Assembly: GCF_030814995.1 (NCBI RefSeq)
Contig: NZ_JAUSVX010000020.1
Location: forward strand, 1-64,000
DNA from: Labrys wisconsinensis
Lineage (GTDB): Bacteria; Pseudomonadota; Alphaproteobacteria; Rhizobiales; Labraceae
Direction of reading: 5' to 3'
DNA: 64,000 nucleotides
Shown: positions 59,595 through 64,000 of the stretch, one piece after another
Layout of the letters: every line of letters begins with the position of its first letter
Numbering within the stretch: position 1 is the stretch's first letter
Position numbers and translations under genes: made by a program
Notes under the pieces: model-generated
What the model saw: the letters and a program-made list of their open reading frames with translations, nothing else
What the model was told of the DNA's origin: nothing
The model's database searches: none

Positions 59595-60860
59595 ATGACT
59601 TTGATACTCAACGCCCTGCCGCGTTTTCGCGAGCCGCTTTCGGCGGCCGAGCGGGAATTCGTCGGTGAGGATGCGCCGCAGCAGGTGCGGCCGTTCCTGG
59701 CCCTGTGGGGGCGAACCGACGAGACGCCGCTTCTCCCGCTGCCGGAGATCGCCGGCGAGCTCGGCCTCGGCGGCGTCGTCCTCAAGGACGAGGGCCTGCG
59801 GCTCGGTCAGGGCAGCTTCAAGTCCCTGGGCGGGGCCTATGCGCTGATGGTGCTGTTCAGGCGCCTGCTCGAGCGCCATCTCGGCCAGGACGTGCGCGTC
59901 ACGCAGCTCCTGTCGCCGACGGCCCGTGCCTTCGCGCGCTCGGTGACGGTGTGCTGCGCGACCGACGGCAATCACGGCAAATCGGTGGCGGCCGGGGCGC
60001 GTCTCCTCGGCTGCCGGTCGGTGATCTTCATCCACCAGGGCGTGAGCCGATCGCGGGCCGAGGCCATCGGCGCCGACGAGATCGTCCGCGTCGAGGGAAC
60101 CTACGACCTGTCCGTGAGCGAGGCCGAGCGCGTGAGCGGCGAGCGCGGCTGGCTGCTCGTCTCCGACACGTCCTGGCCGGGCTATGAGGAGATCCCGGCC
60201 CTCGTCGGGCAGGGCTATACGATCCTGGCGGAGGAGGCGCTCCGCCAGGCCGACGGACACGGCCAGGGCCGGCCGACGCACGTGTTCCTGCAGGCCGGCG
60301 TCGGCGGATTTGCCAGCAGCATTGCCGGCTATCTCACGGAAAGGCTGGGCCGGGATCGGCTCAAGGTGGTCGTCGTCGAGCCCGACCGGGCGGCCTGCCT
60401 GTTCGGCAGCGCCGGAGCGGGCGAGCTCGTCACCGTTCCGCCGACCGAGCCGACGATCATGGCCATGCTCGAATGCTACAGGCCCTCGCTCATCGCCTGG
60501 CGGATCCTGGAGAAGCTGGCCGACGGCTTCATGACCGTCACCGAGGAGCAGGCGAAAGATGCCATGCGCCGCCTGGCCGGCCGCGACGCGCAGACCGTGG
60601 TCGCCGGCGAAAGCGGCGCCGCCGGCCTGGCCGGGCTCGTGGCGGCCGCGACCGACCGGGAGATGCGCGCCGCGCTGGGGCTCGGCCCCGGCAGCCGCGT
60701 GCTGCTGATCAACACCGAAACCGCGACCGACCCGGCGTCCTACGGCGCCATCGTCGGGCGCCCGCCTGCGGCGGTCGCCGGGCCGCGCACCGCGGCAGAG
60801 CGCGATCACCGCGGATCGACCATCGAAGCGACGACGGAGACCCAAGACCGTGATCAATGA
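59595..60860 (+). CDS. PLP-dependent ammonia-lyase (diaminopropionate ammonia-lyase family)
   Basis: A 421-residue fold-type II enzyme. The PLP Lys is K76 in GQGSFKSLGGAYA; CCATDGNHGKSVAAGARLLG and FLQAGVGGFASSIAGYL bind the cofactor phosphate. Size and motifs fit diaminopropionate ammonia-lyase (DpaL/YgeX), which forms pyruvate and ammonia; related serine/threonine-type lyases cannot be excluded. It is the first gene of an Lrp-flanked unit with a peptidase and an amino-acid ABC importer, so it degrades an imported amino acid. Confidence 0.82.
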   Translation: MTLILNALPRFREPLSAAEREFVGEDAPQQVRPFLALWGRTDETPLLPLPEIAGELGLGGVVLKDEGLRLGQGSFKSLGGAYALMVLFRRLLERHLGQDVRVTQLLSPTARAFARSVTVCCATDGNHGKSVAAGARLLGCRSVIFIHQGVSRSRAEAIGADEIVRVEGTYDLSVSEAERVSGERGWLLVSDTSWPGYEEIPALVGQGYTILAEEALRQADGHGQGRPTHVFLQAGVGGFASSIAGYLTERLGRDRLKVVVVEPDRAACLFGSAGAGELVTVPPTEPTIMAMLECYRPSLIAWRILEKLADGFMTVTEEQAKDAMRRLAGRDAQTVVAGESGAAGLAGLVAAATDREMRAALGLGPGSRVLLINTETATDPASYGAIVGRPPAAVAGPRTAAERDHRGSTIEATTETQDRDQ

Positions 60861-62025
60861 CGACGTCATTCCAAGGCGTGGCTTCAGCCCGTCGGAATTC
60901 GAAACGCGGGTCGAGCGCGCCCAGCGGATCATGCAGCGCCACGGGCTCGACGCGATCTTCGTGACCAGCCCGCCGAACGTGCGCTACTTCACCGGCTTCG
61001 ATTCCCAGTTCTGGGAAAGCCCGACGCGGCCCTGGTTCGTCGTGGTGCCGCTGAGCGGCAGGCCGGTTGCGGTCATACCCGAGATCGGCGCGCCGGAAAT
61101 GGCGCTCACCTGGATGGAGGATATCCGCACCTGGCCCGCGCCGGTCCCCGAGGACGACGGCGTGTCGCTGCTGAAGGCGACGCTCGAGGGCCTGCCGCGG
61201 CGGTTCGGCCGGATCGGCGCCGAGCTCGGCCGCGAGATGTCGCTGCGCATGCCGGTCATCGACCTGTTCAGGCTGCGCGACAGCCTCGGCTCGGAGATCG
61301 TCGACGGCTCTCCGGCGATCTGGGCGATGCGCATGGTCAAGACCGACGCCGAGATCGCGCATATCCACCATATCTGCACCATCGCCAGCGCCGCCTACGC
61401 GGCGCTGCCCGGCCAGATCTCCATCGGCGAGAGCGAGCGTGAGGCCGTCCGCAAGCTGCGTATCGACATCGCGCGCCGCGGCGCCGATGCGACGCCGTTC
61501 ATGCCCGCCATCTCCGGTCCCGGCGGCGTGCCGCAGATCGTCTGCGGTCCGCACGACCGCATCCTGGAGACGGGCGATATCCTCTTCATCGATACCGGCT
61601 CGACCTTCGACGGCTATTTCTGCGATTTCGACCGGAACTATGCGATCGGCGGCATCTGCGCCGAGGCCGCGCGAGTCCACGAGGCGCTGTGGCTGGCGAC
61701 CGAGGCGGGCATTGCCGCGGCCGTGCCCGGCGCGACCACCGACGCCGTCTGGCAGGCGATGAGCCGGATCATCGAGGACGCCGGCGCCATCGGCAACAAT
61801 GTCGGCCGGCTGGGCCACGGCCTCGGCCTGCAATTGACCGAGCCGCCCTCCCATCGACCCGGCGACGGTACCGTCATCGTCGAGAACATGGTGCTGACCA
61901 TCGAACCCGGCATGGAGTACGCGCCGGGCAAGATGATCGTGCACGAGGAGAACATCGCGATTACCGCCGACGGCCCGCGGCTGCTGACCAGGCGCGCGCC
62001 GCGGGAGATGCCGGTCATCCGCTGA
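60850..62025 (+). CDS. M24-family metallopeptidase (Xaa-Pro dipeptidase/creatinase fold)
   Basis: A 391-residue enzyme with an N-terminal creatinase-like domain (DAIFVTSPPNVRYFTGFD) and a pita-bread catalytic domain. The five metal ligands are visible: D248, D259, H323, E352 and E366 or E367. It starts at a GTG at 60850 that overlaps the lyase gene by 11 bases. It may release the amino acid used by the lyase, or hydrolyse a related amidine or dipeptide. Confidence 0.9.
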   Translation: MINDDVIPRRGFSPSEFETRVERAQRIMQRHGLDAIFVTSPPNVRYFTGFDSQFWESPTRPWFVVVPLSGRPVAVIPEIGAPEMALTWMEDIRTWPAPVPEDDGVSLLKATLEGLPRRFGRIGAELGREMSLRMPVIDLFRLRDSLGSEIVDGSPAIWAMRMVKTDAEIAHIHHICTIASAAYAALPGQISIGESEREAVRKLRIDIARRGADATPFMPAISGPGGVPQIVCGPHDRILETGDILFIDTGSTFDGYFCDFDRNYAIGGICAEAARVHEALWLATEAGIAAAVPGATTDAVWQAMSRIIEDAGAIGNNVGRLGHGLGLQLTEPPSHRPGDGTVIVENMVLTIEPGMEYAPGKMIVHEENIAITADGPRLLTRRAPREMPVIR

Positions 62026-62184
62026 CACGACGATCACCAACGGAGCCTCTCCGAGGCCGTCTCAAGGCACCGTCCGGGCGATCCGGCGGGCATCCCCGGG
62101 CTCGGCCCGAGGAGCCCTCGCCGGCGCTCCGCCGGATGTGCGGACGGCCTCTCGGGACGCTCCCAACACAGAAGGGGAACTACA

Positions 62185-63042
62185 ATGCCATCGATACTCT
62201 TGTCCTGCGCGGCGACGGCCCGTCGCCTTCTCGCCTGCGCGGTCCTCGCGCCCCTGGTCCTCGGCGGGATCGCCGCCGCGGCCCGTGCGGCGGACCTGCA
62301 GACCATCGAGCCCGGAACGATCCTCGTCGGTTCGGACCAGGTCTATCCGCCGTATGACTATGTCGAGAACGGCGTCACCAAGGGGCTCGACGCCGATGTC
62401 ATGGCGCTGATCGCGCCGAAGCTGGGGCGGGACGTGCGTTTCGTCGATACGCGCTTCGCCAACCTGATCGCGGGGCTGCAGGCCAACCGCTACGACCTCA
62501 TCGCCTCGGCCCTCTACGTGACGCCGGCCCGGGCGGAGGTGGTCGACTACATCCCCTACGCCAAGACCGGCGGCTCGCTGATGGTGCGCAGCGACGACAG
62601 CTTCGCGCCGAAGCAGCCGGAAGACCTGTGCGGCAAGCGCGTCGGCAACCTCAAGGGAGCGGCCTGGGTTCCCGAGCTGCGCAAGACCTCCGATGCCGGA
62701 TGCGCAGCCAACCCCATCGGCGTGCAGGAATATGCGACGTCGGCGGAGGCGGCGCAGGCCCTGCTGTCGCGCGGCGTCGACGCCGTCTTCGACGACGCCG
62801 GCGTGTCGCAGGCCGCGGTCGCCGCCTCCGGCAACCGGCTGAAGATCACCTCCGACCAGATCCTGTTTCCGGTCGTCATGGGGCTGGCGGTCAAGAAGGG
62901 CAACGCCCAGCTGCTGGCCGCCATGCAGGAGCAGATGGATGCGCTGATCGCCTCCGGCGCCTATGGCGCGCTCCTGCGGAAATACAATCTGGCGATGCCG
63001 ACCGCGGACGAGATCAAGGCCGCGCTTTCCCAAACCAATTGA
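62185..63042 (+). CDS. Amino-acid ABC importer binding protein (family 3)
   Basis: A 285-residue periplasmic protein. The first 36 residues are a signal peptide with a basic head (TARRLLACAVLAPLVLGGIA, ARAAD). The mature part has the type II fold (TILVGSDQVYPPYDYVENGV, LIAGLQANRYDLIASALYVT, EEL-like DLCGKRVGNLKGAAW). GAAGGGGA precedes the ATG. It belongs to the amino-acid importer with the permease-ATPase encoded next. Confidence 0.92.
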   Translation: MPSILLSCAATARRLLACAVLAPLVLGGIAAAARAADLQTIEPGTILVGSDQVYPPYDYVENGVTKGLDADVMALIAPKLGRDVRFVDTRFANLIAGLQANRYDLIASALYVTPARAEVVDYIPYAKTGGSLMVRSDDSFAPKQPEDLCGKRVGNLKGAAWVPELRKTSDAGCAANPIGVQEYATSAEAAQALLSRGVDAVFDDAGVSQAAVAASGNRLKITSDQILFPVVMGLAVKKGNAQLLAAMQEQMDALIASGAYGALLRKYNLAMPTADEIKAALSQTN

Positions 63043-63047
63043 GCCCT

Positions 63048-63081
63048 GCGGGATGGGGGCCGCCGCGCCGGCCATCCCGCC
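63048..63081. repeat. Hairpin between binding-protein and permease genes
   Basis: GCGGGATGG (63048-63056) and CCATCCCGC (63073-63081) pair perfectly, with further G/C pairing inside. It starts five bases after the binding-protein stop and ends 20 bases before the permease-ATPase ATG. Confidence 0.75.
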
Positions 63082-63101
63082 TCCATGAACGAGAGGCACC
63101 A

Positions 63102-64000
63102 TGGTCTTCGATTGGCCCTATACGCTGAGCCTTCTGTGGAGCCGGGATTTCTGGCAGGCGACCTTGACGGTCGTCGAGCTCAGCCTCGCGAGCTGGGCGA
63201 TCAGCGTCGTGCTCGGCTTCGGCGTCGCGCTGGCCAGGCAGTCGCCGGCCTGGCTGCTGCGCCGGACCGCCGCGACCTATATCTGGTTCTTCCGCAGCCT
63301 GCCGCTGCTCGTCCTGCTGATCTTCGTCTACAATTTCCCGCAGGCCTTTCCGTCGACGGGGCCGCTTCTGTCGCAGCCCTTCGTCGCGGGCCTGATCGCC
63401 CTCGTCCTCAGCGAGACCGCCTATATCGCCGAGATCCATCGCGGCGCGCTGGTGGCGATCGGCAAGGGGCAATACGAGGCCGGCCATGTGCTCGGCCTGT
63501 CGAAGCTCGGGCTGCAGAGGCTGATCGTCATCCCGCAGGCGCTGCGCGTCGCCCTGCCGGCACTCGGCAACGAATATATCTCGATCGTCAAGCTGACGTC
63601 GCTGGTCTCGGTGATCTCGCTCGCCGAGATCCTGCTGGTCGGCCAGCGCTACTACACCCAGAACTTCAAGGTCATGGAGACCATGCTGGCCGTGGCGTTC
63701 TACTACGTGCTGGTCGTCACGGTCTTCGACAGCCTGCTCAGGAGGCTGGAACGCCATCTCGATTTTTCGAGCCGCAAGGCCGCCCTGTCCGATGCCGAGC
63801 AGCCCGGCGTCATCGATCTGCGGGAGCGCCGCGTCCAGGCCGGGAGTCCCGAGCCCGAGATCCGGCTCGAACGCGGCGGCAAGCACTTCGGCGAGGTCGA
63901 GGTGTTTCGCGATCTCGACCTGGCGATCCCGACGGGCCAGGTCGTTTCCATCATCGGCCCGTCCGGATCGGGAAAGACCACGCTGATCCGCTGCCTCAAC
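63102..64000 (+). CDS. Amino-acid ABC permease-ATPase fusion, 5' part (runs off the window end)
   Basis: The frame stays open from the ATG at 63102 (GAGAGG five bases upstream) to base 64000, about 299 residues. Residues 1-220 are a HisM/GlnP-type permease (TYIWFFRSLPLLVLLIFVYN, ETAYIAEIHRGALVAIGKGQ, IPQALRVALPALGNEYISIV). A linker of about 40 residues leads into an ABC ATPase (HFGEVEVFRDLDLAI) with Walker A GPSGSGKTTLIR near residue 287. Permease-ATPase fusions are known among amino-acid importers. The rest of the ATPase lies outside the window. Confidence 0.9.

Overview
This window looks like the chromosome of a very GC-rich alphaproteobacterium of the order Hyphomicrobiales (Rhizobiales). 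The signs are many tightly packed operons with 4-base ATGA/GTGA overlaps, a large share of ABC importers with ROK, GntR, LysR, TetR and Lrp regulators beside them, an isolated Flp-type pilin, and dispersed palindromes whose translation begins with the 'MAGLDPA' type of peptide familiar from that order. Genus cannot be fixed from sequence reading alone. No rRNA, tRNA, IS element, phage gene or CRISPR array was seen. The region is a metabolic, catabolism-oriented stretch.

Layout. 1-1745: 5' part of an FtsK-type DNA translocase. 1891-3309: NIPSNAP protein divergent from a TetR regulator, with two tandem operator palindromes between them. 3587-7036: DUF3311 protein plus MctP-like symporter, convergent with an MHS-family transporter across a strong bidirectional terminator. 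7264-18041: a nine-gene operon with an RbsABC-type importer (one permease is fused to a beta-propeller lactonase-like domain), a second beta-propeller protein, an acyl-CoA ligase, a cysteine-less thiolase-fold protein with its DUF35 partner, and an SDR. A divergent XRE-cupin regulator faces it. 18991-19626: NarL-type response regulator, plausibly the partner of the SSS-type hybrid kinase at 37356-40772. 19668-23611: MgtC, two small proteins and an unusual NRAMP homologue, opposite an RcnR-like metal sensor.

23780-30753: a GntR-controlled catabolic cluster (SDR; hydrolase, enolase-superfamily dehydratase, uronate-dehydrogenase-like enzyme, class III PLP enzyme and APH-type kinase). Matching operator-like sites precede both transcription units. 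30767-37330: a putative amino-sugar system (ROK kinase, SIS isomerase/deaminase, ROK repressor, ABC importer without its own ATPase). 40773-49161: mixed single genes, including DUF1989, a PPP-type phosphatase, a flavin monooxygenase, an SRPBCC-ArsR pair, and a LysR/quinone-oxidoreductase pair, with a group of palindromic repeats. 49196-57719: a complete sugar ABC importer with MalK/UgpC-type ATPase, a Gfo/Idh/MocA dehydrogenase, a ROK repressor and an AGE-family epimerase. 57742-58789: small proteins and a Flp pilin. 58999-64000: Lrp-type regulator divergent from an amino-acid operon (PLP ammonia-lyase, M24 peptidase, family 3 binding protein, permease-ATPase fusion cut by the window edge).

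The main points for a second look are: the 7264-18041 operon, which reads as a self-contained import, hydrolysis, CoA-activation and C-C cleavage route; the kinase/phospho-lyase pair at 27289-29745; the NRAMP homologue with a rewritten metal site next to MgtC; and the strong hairpins that follow all four binding-protein genes.
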